NCBI GenBank assembly: GCA_040755055.1
Contig: JBFMBS010000007.1
Span: 1 to 64,000, forward strand
Direction of reading: 5' to 3'
DNA length: 64,000 bases
Origin: DYJK01 sp040755055
GTDB taxonomy: Bacteria > Bacteroidota > Ignavibacteria > Ignavibacteriales > Melioribacteraceae
The translations under genes and the position numbers were made by a program. Below, in pieces: positions 42,574 to 51,297 of this stretch. Each line of letters starts with the position of its first letter. The stretch's first letter is position 1. The notes under the pieces are model-generated. The model made no database searches. It worked only from the letters and a program-made list of their open reading frames with translations, and was not told where the DNA came from.

Positions 42574-43224
42574 CTACAGTAAATTTTCTTTATATACTTT
42601 TGAAACAGCACCGGAACGGGTATTAACGTGAAGTTTATGATAGATGTTTTTTATATGTGTGTTTACAGTATGAAAACTAAGGAATAGTTTATCGGCTATT
42701 TGCTGTTTTGTTAAGCCGGAAATTAAAAGCTGGAGTATCTCTTTCTCACGATCGGTTAGACCGTAATCCGTCTTTTTAGTTTTAAAGCGGCTGAACATTT
42801 CCAATACTTTATGGGCAATTTTCATATTCATTGGCGCTCCGCCGGCAAGTACTTCTTTTATCGAATCAATTATCTTTTCCGGCGGCGAATCTTTTAGTAA
42901 GTAACCGGATGCACCGTTACAGAGCGCTTCAAACACATTATCGTTGTCGTCATAAACTGTTAGGATTAATATGTGTGTGGAAGGGAAGATAGTTTTAAAT
43001 TTATCGATGCCTTTGATACCGCTCATTCCCGGCAGACCTATATCCATCAAAATAATTTCCGGCGCTTCTATTTCCGAAACACTATTTAATGCATCCTCGC
43101 AAGATGTGAAAGCATTTGTACATTTCATGCCTTCGGTTCTATTTATTAAACCGTACAATGTTCTTTGATAGCTAATGTTATCTTCGATAATAAGGACGTT
43201 AATCATTACTGTATTTTTTTTCAT
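42574..43224 (-). CDS. LuxR/NarL-family response regulator
   Basis: 216 residues (or 210 from the Met at 43206, which fits the receiver start MINVLIIEDN better). Receiver domain with phospho-acceptor Asp61 (EIILMDIGLPG) and Lys in GYLLKDSPP; C-terminal LuxR HTH (LTDREKEILQLLISGLTKQQIADKLFLSFHTVNTHIKNIY). The gene for a HisKA_3 sensor ends 40 bp upstream and is its likely partner. A 20-bp dyad embedded in the last codons of that gene lies 42-61 bp before the start, so I predict self-regulation. Confidence 0.92.
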   Translation of the reverse strand: MKKNTVMINVLIIEDNISYQRTLYGLINRTEGMKCTNAFTSCEDALNSVSEIEAPEIILMDIGLPGMSGIKGIDKFKTIFPSTHILILTVYDDNDNVFEALCNGASGYLLKDSPPEKIIDSIKEVLAGGAPMNMKIAHKVLEMFSRFKTKKTDYGLTDREKEILQLLISGLTKQQIADKLFLSFHTVNTHIKNIYHKLHVNTRSGAVSKVYKENLL

Positions 43225-43264
43225 TAATCTATGGTAAAAGATAAATTTTAAAATAGTATAAATT

Positions 43265-46200
43265 CTATACCACGTTCGTGCGATTCTTCTTTAGAAATTT
43301 TATTGATCTGAGAAATTCCCGGTAATCGTGAAGTTGTATTCTAAGTTCTATTGTCGTACCGATATTTACTTCACTTTTAATAAGTAAATCGGCGTGAATT
43401 TTCCCGGCTCTTCTTTTCATGTTTATCAGCCCGAAATTTTCACTTGCATTGTCAATATCAAATCCTTTCCCGTTGTCTTTAATCCTTAAGATAAAATATT
43501 TTTGATCCGAGAGTAGTTCAATAGTGCATTTATTTGCATCGGCATGGCGGATAACATTTGTAATAGCTTCCTTGAAAAGAAGGAAAATGTTACGCCTAAT
43601 TTCAAGGTTAAATATTTCTAAGTTGATATCATCCTGAATAAAAATATCCCAATTTATGTTGGAAAGAATTTTTGCTGCTGTTTCTTTAATTCTAAAAATA
43701 AAATTTTCGTTCAAGTCGTTTTTAGGATTAATAAACCAAATGATATCCCTGAACGATTCTATCGTAACCTTAGCGGTTTTGCTGATGTTGGTTGATAGTT
43801 CCTTTTCGGTATTGGTAATAGAATTACTTGAAATCAGCGATTGACTGTCCACGCTTATACTGCTCAGGTTGCTTCCGACTTCGTCATGAAGATCGCTTGC
43901 TATGTTTAAACGTATTCTTTCAATTTGCAGTAGTTGGTTCATCCGGTATTTGTAAATTGCAAAACCGGCACTTATTAAAAATAATACGGCAATTATTTTA
44001 AACCATAGAGTATTCCACCAGGAAGGTTTGATTATAATTTTTAGTAAAATTGGGTTGCCCCAATAACCATCTGCATTTGCTGCCTTAACAAGAAATTTGT
44101 ACTCACCATATTTTATATCGGTATAAAAAGCCGTAGTTCTGTTACCGGCTTGCACCCAAACCGGGTCGATTCCTTCCAGCATGTACATGTATTTATGTTT
44201 ACTTTCCGGGAATAGGTCCAGTGCAATAAATTCTATCGAGAAAAAGTTTTGGTAATGTTCCAACACAATTTCTTTGGTTGTTGAAAGCGAATGCCGCAAT
44301 GGAGTTTCAATATCGAATACCTTGAATGATGTTAAAATAACCGTTGGGGCGTTTTGGTCTATTGTTATTGAATCGGGATTAAAAGAAACAAATCCATCAA
44401 TACCGCCGAAATACATTTTACCGTTTTTACTTTTGTAATAAGCATGCCAATTGAATTGGTTATTAACTATGCCGTCATTCTTATCATATACTCTGTAATT
44501 ACCGGTGTTAGGGTTGTATCTAACCAACCCGTTCATTGTACTAATCCATAAATTATCTTTCTCGTCTTCAAGTATGCCGAAAACAACGTCATTCGGGAGC
44601 CCATTCAAAGTTGTGAAGTGATAAAATTTATTTTCCTTTTTATCAAATTTATTTACACCGCCGCTGTGGGTGCCGAGCCAGATGAATCCTTTGCTGTCTT
44701 CAATTATTGAAGTGATTTTATTTGATGTAATTGAATACTCTTTTCTATCTGGTAGAAAATTATAGAGCATTTTTGAATCGGGATCATAACGGTAAAGCCC
44801 GTTCAGCCACGTGCCAATCCATAAATTGTTTTTGCTGTCTTCATATAAAGCATTGATGGAAACGGTATCCGGGAATTTAATTGAGTTACTGGATAATACC
44901 GGTTTGAACGGATAAAATTTTTCTTTTTCACGATCAAAAATTTGGAGTGCATCATTAGTGCCGATAAGAAAAGTTCCGTCATGTGTTTCTAAAATTTGTT
45001 GTACCCAATTTGTTCTAATTCCATATTGGTTAGTTGGATCAAACACATAATGTTTAAATGATTTTGTTCGTTTGTCAAACCGGTTAAGTCCGCCGTCATT
45101 TGTACCGATCCATAAAATGCCTTCCTTATCTTCATAAAGTGTTATCACATCATTCGCAAACAGACTGTTTCTATTATTAGGATCATTTTTGTAATGAGTA
45201 ATGATGCCGGTTTTAAGATTATAACCATCAAAACCATTTCCGTTGTAACCGATCCATAACAAATTATCTTTTCCTTCAATAATATTGCTTACAACTCTGC
45301 CCCCCAGACTATTTTTTCTTAAAGGCATGTAGCGGTGCTGTGTAAAAGATTTGGTAGAAGCAAGTTTGCCTAACCCATCTTCCGTTCCCAACCAAATATT
45401 CCCGATCTTATCTTCGTATATCCATCTTATCCGGTCGCATAAAAGCGAGTTCGGATCATCTTCTTCGTTTCTCAAATGAATTAACTGCAAATTGTTCGAA
45501 TCGTTTTTTTCTAAAAGGTAAAGACCTTGGTAGTTGTAAGTCCCGATCCAGATTTTGCCTTTAGAGTCTTTAGTTAACTGTCTTATCGAACCGTAAAAAT
45601 CCCGGTATCGGTCTTTTGGTATATAAGGATTAGAAATTATTTTTTTTGTGCCGAGATCAATTTTATCTAAACCGCTGTCGGTACAAATTATCATGGAGTT
45701 GTTGTTATCTTTGACTAAAAGCCAGACTGCATTATTGCTGATAGAATTTTTATTGCCGGGGTTATGCTGAAAAATTTCATAATCTTTTGTTTGAGTGTTG
45801 AACCTTAATATTCCCTTAGTCCAGGAACTGATCCAAAGATTATTTTTTTCATCTTCAATGACAGATGTGATATTATTATCTAAAATTTTACCCGGTATTT
45901 TGTACTTATCTTTTAAGTAAAATATTTTGGAAGATTTTGGATTATAGTAGTACAAACTGTTGTTGGCAGAGCCAACTAATATGTTGCCTTCTTTGTCTTC
46001 ATCGATGAATTGTATGTAACTGTTGGAAGACTTCTCCAATTTTTCAAATGATTCATAGGTAGGATTGTATTTACACAGACCTCTGCCCCAGGTGCCAACC
46101 CAAAGTGTTTTATCTTTACTTTCGTATAAGTACATGATATAGTTCTCGGGTAAGGAGAGTGAATCATTCGGATTATGTTTGAACACTTTAAAATTATTGC

Positions 46201-46408
46201 CGTCGAACCTATTGAGACCGTCTTTCGTTGCAATCCATAAATAACCGTCCGCTGTTTGGATAACGCAATTAACCGAGTTGTTGGATAATCCATCTTGAAT
46301 ATTGAAATGTTCAAACTGGTAAGTTGTTAGCTGGGGATAAGCCGTGCAATAACCAAGAATTAAAATTAATATTGAGTGCTTTAGGAAAGTCAATATTATT
46401 TTCTCCAA
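43265..46408 (-). CDS. reg_prop / Y_Y_Y sensor histidine kinase
   Basis: 1047 residues. Signal peptide about 1-25, then some 14 reg_prop blades (pattern IWIGTNDGGLNRFDKRTKSF), a Y_Y_Y domain (VLTSFKVFD.. to YKFLVKAAN), one transmembrane helix (about 803-820), and a HisKA_3 dimerisation domain with phospho-His841 (SDLHDEVGSNLSS). It ends in an HATPase with TNVIRHADAN and DNGKGFDI. It is a separate sensor; no receiver is fused. The product pairs with the LuxR regulator downstream. The ligand is unknown; relatives bind glycans. Confidence 0.92.
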   Translation of the reverse strand: MEKIILTFLKHSILILILGYCTAYPQLTTYQFEHFNIQDGLSNNSVNCVIQTADGYLWIATKDGLNRFDGNNFKVFKHNPNDSLSLPENYIMYLYESKDKTLWVGTWGRGLCKYNPTYESFEKLEKSSNSYIQFIDEDKEGNILVGSANNSLYYYNPKSSKIFYLKDKYKIPGKILDNNITSVIEDEKNNLWISSWTKGILRFNTQTKDYEIFQHNPGNKNSISNNAVWLLVKDNNNSMIICTDSGLDKIDLGTKKIISNPYIPKDRYRDFYGSIRQLTKDSKGKIWIGTYNYQGLYLLEKNDSNNLQLIHLRNEEDDPNSLLCDRIRWIYEDKIGNIWLGTEDGLGKLASTKSFTQHRYMPLRKNSLGGRVVSNIIEGKDNLLWIGYNGNGFDGYNLKTGIITHYKNDPNNRNSLFANDVITLYEDKEGILWIGTNDGGLNRFDKRTKSFKHYVFDPTNQYGIRTNWVQQILETHDGTFLIGTNDALQIFDREKEKFYPFKPVLSSNSIKFPDTVSINALYEDSKNNLWIGTWLNGLYRYDPDSKMLYNFLPDRKEYSITSNKITSIIEDSKGFIWLGTHSGGVNKFDKKENKFYHFTTLNGLPNDVVFGILEDEKDNLWISTMNGLVRYNPNTGNYRVYDKNDGIVNNQFNWHAYYKSKNGKMYFGGIDGFVSFNPDSITIDQNAPTVILTSFKVFDIETPLRHSLSTTKEIVLEHYQNFFSIEFIALDLFPESKHKYMYMLEGIDPVWVQAGNRTTAFYTDIKYGEYKFLVKAANADGYWGNPILLKIIIKPSWWNTLWFKIIAVLFLISAGFAIYKYRMNQLLQIERIRLNIASDLHDEVGSNLSSISVDSQSLISSNSITNTEKELSTNISKTAKVTIESFRDIIWFINPKNDLNENFIFRIKETAAKILSNINWDIFIQDDINLEIFNLEIRRNIFLLFKEAITNVIRHADANKCTIELLSDQKYFILRIKDNGKGFDIDNASENFGLINMKRRAGKIHADLLIKSEVNIGTTIELRIQLHDYREFLRSIKFLKKNRTNVV
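43266..43285. promoter_or_regulatory. 20-bp dyad inside the 3' end of the sensor gene, upstream of the regulator gene
   Basis: On the minus strand AATCGCACGAACGTGGTATA, 19 of 20 bases as at 42546-42565. It covers the last codons of the sensor gene (NRTNVV and stop). The coincidence of a coding end with this operator-like sequence is notable. Confidence 0.6.
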
Positions 46409-46613
46409 TGAGCTACCTAATATTAACCAAAAAAAGTTTTTTTAGCTTAAAAAATATTATGACGGATTCATCGAGCAAATTGCTCGATCGACAAATAATA
46501 TCCGGCAAAAGGTGATTGTGAATTAATCAGTCGGGGAATGTTTTAGTCGTAGTAGGAATCATCTATTAGAAGTTGTGGACCAAACCTGGGTTCGATCCAC
46601 AACAATTTGTATA
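46409..46613. other. Intergenic region upstream of the sensor kinase
   Basis: Contains a 19-bp palindrome ATCGAGCAA-A-TTGCTCGAT (46470-46488), 62-80 bp before the sensor gene, perhaps an operator, and an 8-bp stem GTTGTGGA...TCCACAAC (46572-46603) that probably ends the lipoprotein gene at 46614. Confidence 0.5.
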
Positions 46614-47999
46614 TCAGTTGGGTCTGGTAACAAAAGAAAATGTATATGGTGTTTTCATATTAGTCCCATGCATATCTTTTATAGCAGTAGAAATTGTTAT
46701 AGTGTATTTTGTATTTGCTTGCAAAGCACTGTTCGGCTGAAATACAATCTTATCCATTTGTTCGTATGGATAATAGCCATCATAATAAATAGTCCCGCTA
46801 ATTTGAGGCGAAATAGAAATTGCAGCCCTAGCCGAAGTTAATGTAATGTAATTATTGAAAGACATGCGGATCGGTTCTGTTGGTGATACAAACAACTGTC
46901 CATTGTTCGGGGAAGTATAAGTTATTCCAAGTTCGGCAGTTTGAAATGAAAATGTAAATGTATGCCCGAGTTTTACACCATCTTTATCTTTTGCCGTGCT
47001 GTCTATAGTTACAGTAATCGTAGTATCCGACATAAATGGTCCGCCGGTATATATACGTAATTTATTTTCTTCAGGCCAAAGAAGGATAGTATTCATTTGC
47101 GGTGTTACATGAGTGGACATTTCAACAGAAGTTTTATCCATACGTCTTGGGAAAGTTACGGTAATTCCGCTATATGCATAGTATAATGGGGAAATATTAA
47201 TATCACCGTGTACCGGGTCGGTTTGAATACCATTTTGTGTCGAATAGGATTGTACTGTTTTAAACTTGAAATGCAAAGGAAATCGTAAATGATTGCCGGC
47301 TGTATCCTTAGCGGTTGTATTAATTGTGACAGTATAAGTTGTATCGGTAAAGGAATCTTTTTTGGAGAAGTAGTATGTCATTGAAGTTACTTTGCTGTAT
47401 GTAGTAATCGTAGCACTTTTATCAAAATATGAATCCGATGGATCGGTAAAAAATGAATTCACCGGTGCATGTGTATAGTTACCCCAATGAAAAATTCCTT
47501 CAGTAGGAGGATTAGTAGAAAAAGCTGCTTCAACGCTTTCTCTATCCATAGGTGAAGTAAATAATATTGAAATGGTTATTCTGCCGTAACGCCAATCATA
47601 TACAATTTCATCGTTGTCCTCAGGATAGTGTTCTTCAATCAAATCCGGGACAGTCGATAATTTTATTTCACCAAAATAAATAATACTGCCGCCGTTTAAC
47701 ATAACGTTGGTTCTCTTATAAATACGATAATTATCGGCCTTAATTGTTACATCGTAATTACCGCTTCTAATGTTACGGAATTCAAAAGTGCCGTCGGCCG
47801 AATTAATTTCTACTGAATCGATGGGCGCGGTTTGGCTTATTATTACTTTTGCTTTACTATCCTTTTGAACTACCTTGCCTATTAAATCAGCATGAAGTAG
47901 ATCATTTGTGAATTCTTTCGGTATTTGTTGTTCAACTATTGTTTCTTTACAGCCGAAGCAAATAATAATTATGGAAAAAATTAGTAGGAAAGTTTTCAT
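46614..47999 (-). CDS. Lipoprotein with carboxypeptidase-regulatory-like and Ig-like (Big_5/SbsA) domains
   Basis: 461 residues from the ATG at 47999, which begins the lipoprotein signal (MKTFLLIFSIIIICFGC; Cys17). Residues about 30-110 resemble a CarboxypepD_reg domain (IGKVVQKDSKAKVIIS... GSIIYFGEIKL). Three Ig-like domains of the Big_5 type follow (FTSPMDRESVEAAF, FPRRMDKTSVEMST and the last about 380-460). It should be an outer-membrane surface or periplasmic lipoprotein; the role is unknown. A longer frame to 48062 is not credible. Confidence 0.8.
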   Translation of the reverse strand: MKTFLLIFSIIIICFGCKETIVEQQIPKEFTNDLLHADLIGKVVQKDSKAKVIISQTAPIDSVEINSADGTFEFRNIRSGNYDVTIKADNYRIYKRTNVMLNGGSIIYFGEIKLSTVPDLIEEHYPEDNDEIVYDWRYGRITISILFTSPMDRESVEAAFSTNPPTEGIFHWGNYTHAPVNSFFTDPSDSYFDKSATITTYSKVTSMTYYFSKKDSFTDTTYTVTINTTAKDTAGNHLRFPLHFKFKTVQSYSTQNGIQTDPVHGDINISPLYYAYSGITVTFPRRMDKTSVEMSTHVTPQMNTILLWPEENKLRIYTGGPFMSDTTITVTIDSTAKDKDGVKLGHTFTFSFQTAELGITYTSPNNGQLFVSPTEPIRMSFNNYITLTSARAAISISPQISGTIYYDGYYPYEQMDKIVFQPNSALQANTKYTITISTAIKDMHGTNMKTPYTFSFVTRPN

Positions 48000-48226
48000 G
48001 TTGCCCCTCCTATTTCTTATGGAGTACAGTAATAATCTAACTTTAGTGGAACAATTATTCAATGAAAAAATTTGGTGTGATAATTAAGACCGGATTTCTT
48101 ATCGTATCTGGAAATAATTTTTGTGTGAAGATTCTCATCCATGTTATATAACAATATCGGGAGAAAATTTATTAGTAACATAAATTCAACTTTAATACTT
48201 TTGTCATCATAAAATAATTTCTATCT

Positions 48227-51223
48227 ATGAATAAGCAGCCAATTAAATTCAACAAAGAGCTGATAGAAAAGAGCCGGTATTCCAAGTTTCAGGATTTCCA
48301 CAACCTGATGCAATTCCGCATACGAGATATACTTCTCGTTTCGAGTCTTTATGATTCTTACATATTCGAAGAGGATAACCGGTTGTATGAACTAATAAGG
48401 CAAGAATATGAAGGATTAAGTCTCAGTCATTCTCCGGAATTGGTCCAGGTATCAAGCGGTAACGATGCATTTAGATTGATTAACGATGAAAGAAGGTTTG
48501 ACCTGATTATCACGACGCTCCATATTGAAGATATGTCGGCTATTTCTTTCGCAAAAAAAATCCGCGAAGCTGGAATCGATATTCCCATTGTTCTGCTTGG
48601 ATATGATAATAGGGAAATGACTGACTTGATTGCGACCCAAAATATTTCTGTGTTCGATAAAGTTTTTATCTGGCAAGGTGATTACCGTATTGTTCTAGGT
48701 ATAATAAAATTTTTGGAAGATAAACTGAATGTAAATAACGATGCAAAACGTGTCGGCGTTCAATCTATTATTCTGATTGAAGATAATGTTCGGTTTTATT
48801 CATCTTACCTTCCGCTAATTTATACGGTTGTACTTCAACAATCGCAAAGTTTGATCTCTGAAGGAATAAACCTCTCTCATAAATTTTTAAGAATGCGTGC
48901 AAGACCTAAAATCTTACTCTGTTCAAGTTACGAAGAAGCGTGGGATTATTTTACCAAATATGAAGAATACATACTCGGCGTAATTTCAGATATCGATTTT
49001 TTAAGAAATGGTAAGCCCGATCCGCAAGCCGGGATTCTGTTTGCGCAGAAAGTGAAAGAACGCCAACCTGATATTCCTATCCTTTTGCAATCTTCTTTAA
49101 AAGATAATGAAAAAGTTGCCTCGTCTTTAAGCGCTTCTTTTTTGTTGAAAGACTCGCCGACACTTTTAGATGATCTAAAAATGTTCATGGTGCAAAATTT
49201 CGGTTTTGGAGATTTTGTTTTTAAAACCGAAGATGGACAAGAAGTGGGTCGTGCAAGAAATTTAAGAGAGATGGAAAAACTCTTAGCAAGTGTACCTGAT
49301 GAAAGCATTCTTTACCACGCTTCACGAAATCACTTTTCTAATTGGCTTAAAGCACGGACGGAATTTTGGCTCGCCCATCAGCTCCGTCCTAAAAAAGTTA
49401 CGGATTTCAATTCTGCTGCTGAACTGAGAAATTTGTTGATAGAATCGGTTAGAGAATTCCGCAAATCAAGGCAGATAGGTGTAATCTCAGACTTCAACAA
49501 AAACACTTTTGATTCTACAACAACATTTGCAAGAATCGGGGGCGGCTCACTTGGTGGTAAAGCAAGGGGGTTGGGATTCGTCAACAGATTACTGAGCGAT
49601 TTTGAAATACGATACAGATTTGAAGGAGTGAAAATTTTTGTCCCCTCTGCCGTAGTTTTAGCAACTGATGTGTTCGATCAATTCATGGCGGATAATAATC
49701 TTCTAAATTTTGCTTTGAGATCGAAAGATGATGAGAAGATTAAACAAAAATTTTTTAGTGCTGATCGAATTCCCGGTTACGCTTTAAACGACCTACGTGA
49801 TTTCCTGGAAATCGTTAAGGAACCAATTGCTGTCCGCTCTTCAAGTTTGCTTGAAGATTCACAAGGGCAACCGTTTGCCGGCGTGTACGATACATATATG
49901 CTGCCGAATAATCATCCGGATTTAGATGTACGCCTCAAACAGTTAATCCATGCGATAAAAAGAATTTACATGTCAATCTATTTCCAAAGGTCCAAGGATT
50001 ATATTAAAGTAACTACTTACCGTTTGGAAGAAGAAAAGATGGCTGTAATAATTCAGAAACTTGTTGGTGCAGAACATAATGGTAAATATTATCCGGAATT
50101 TTCCGGTGTAGCTAAATCATACAATTTTTATCCCTCGCCGCCTCTTAAATCAACAGATGGAATTGTATCTGTTGCGCCCGGACTTGGCAAATATATAGTA
50201 GAAGGCGGATTGACTTTCAGGTTTTGCCCCAAATATCCCCAGCATGTCTTGCAGTTCGCAACAATACATGATATTCTTAAATATTCTCCCAGCGAATTTT
50301 TTGCGCTCGATTTTAAGCAAGAATTTCTTGATAAAAACATCGATGAAGATTCATTACTAAAAAAATACAGTATTGCTGATGCCCTTGATGATAACACTTT
50401 AGACCAAACTTGTTCAACTTACTCTGCAGATAACAATGTACTGTACGATGGCATAAACCGTCCCGGGCCTAAACTGTTTAATCTTTCGCCAATACTTAAG
50501 TATAGATTGTTTCCTCTACCCGAAATTTTAGATTTGCTGCTGGAGATGGGCAACTGGGGGACCGGCAATCCAATAGAAATTGAATTTGCCGTGAATTTGA
50601 GTGTACAGCAAGGTAAGCCGAAAGAATTCGCACTTCTTCAGATGCGTCCGTTGGTTATCACAAATGAAATTGAAGAATTAGAATTTGATACACATGAACC
50701 GAATGAATTAATATGCAAAAGCGATCAAGTACTTGGGCATGGTGTAATCAATAATATTAGAGACATAGTATTTGTTGATATTAATAAGTTTGATAGAAAA
50801 CTAACTTTGGAAGTTGCACACGAAATTACTCAATTCAATTCTAAACTTTTGCACGAGTCACTTCCTTATTTATTGATCGGGTTAGGAAGATGGGGTACCC
50901 TTGATCCATGGCTTGGAATTCCCGTTACATGGGAAAGTATAAACGGCGCTAAAGCAATCATCGAATCTAATTTTTCTGATTTCAATGTAGCTCCTTCGCA
51001 AGGCTCTCACTTTTTCCAAAATCTAACTTCGTTCAAGGTCGGTTATTTTACTATTGATGAGTTTTCCCAACAAGGATTTATTAACTGGCATTGGCTTAAC
51101 AAACAACATGTTGTTGAGGATAAAGGTTTTGCCAAACATATAAAACTTGAAAAACCGGTTGTAATAAAAATAAACGGACATAAAAGCAAAGGAATTATCT
51201 TAAAACCTTCTAATAATTATTAG
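48227..51223 (+). CDS. Double-receiver / PPDK_N (PEP synthase-like) protein
   Basis: 998 residues. Residues about 30-165 look like a degenerate receiver (the phospho-Asp position in DLIITTLHIED is Thr), residues 175-330 like a second one with a possible phospho-Asp (ISDIDFLRNG). Residues about 440-830 are the pyruvate phosphate dikinase/PEP synthase ATP-binding domain: ARIGGGSLGGKARGLGFVN, EPIAVRSSSLLEDSQGQPFAGVYDTY and ALLQMRPL. The phosphohistidine and PEP-binding domains of true PEP synthase are absent. So it is not a normal gluconeogenic enzyme. Function unknown; perhaps a signalling ATP-grasp kinase. Homologues are probably common in the Bacteroidota group (from memory). Confidence 0.8.
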   Translation: MNKQPIKFNKELIEKSRYSKFQDFHNLMQFRIRDILLVSSLYDSYIFEEDNRLYELIRQEYEGLSLSHSPELVQVSSGNDAFRLINDERRFDLIITTLHIEDMSAISFAKKIREAGIDIPIVLLGYDNREMTDLIATQNISVFDKVFIWQGDYRIVLGIIKFLEDKLNVNNDAKRVGVQSIILIEDNVRFYSSYLPLIYTVVLQQSQSLISEGINLSHKFLRMRARPKILLCSSYEEAWDYFTKYEEYILGVISDIDFLRNGKPDPQAGILFAQKVKERQPDIPILLQSSLKDNEKVASSLSASFLLKDSPTLLDDLKMFMVQNFGFGDFVFKTEDGQEVGRARNLREMEKLLASVPDESILYHASRNHFSNWLKARTEFWLAHQLRPKKVTDFNSAAELRNLLIESVREFRKSRQIGVISDFNKNTFDSTTTFARIGGGSLGGKARGLGFVNRLLSDFEIRYRFEGVKIFVPSAVVLATDVFDQFMADNNLLNFALRSKDDEKIKQKFFSADRIPGYALNDLRDFLEIVKEPIAVRSSSLLEDSQGQPFAGVYDTYMLPNNHPDLDVRLKQLIHAIKRIYMSIYFQRSKDYIKVTTYRLEEEKMAVIIQKLVGAEHNGKYYPEFSGVAKSYNFYPSPPLKSTDGIVSVAPGLGKYIVEGGLTFRFCPKYPQHVLQFATIHDILKYSPSEFFALDFKQEFLDKNIDEDSLLKKYSIADALDDNTLDQTCSTYSADNNVLYDGINRPGPKLFNLSPILKYRLFPLPEILDLLLEMGNWGTGNPIEIEFAVNLSVQQGKPKEFALLQMRPLVITNEIEELEFDTHEPNELICKSDQVLGHGVINNIRDIVFVDINKFDRKLTLEVAHEITQFNSKLLHESLPYLLIGLGRWGTLDPWLGIPVTWESINGAKAIIESNFSDFNVAPSQGSHFFQNLTSFKVGYFTIDEFSQQGFINWHWLNKQHVVEDKGFAKHIKLEKPVVIKINGHKSKGIILKPSNNY

Positions 51224-51297
51224 TCCATTGAACTTCGCATTCTAATGAGCTAATTTTTATCGCAATGAAAAATCAATTTTCTAATCGTGGAGTTGTG

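Noticed and set aside
46572..46603. tRNA-like GGTTCGATCC segment
   Set aside because: The T-arm would not pair and no acceptor, D or anticodon arm is present. It is an 8-bp hairpin, probably a terminator.
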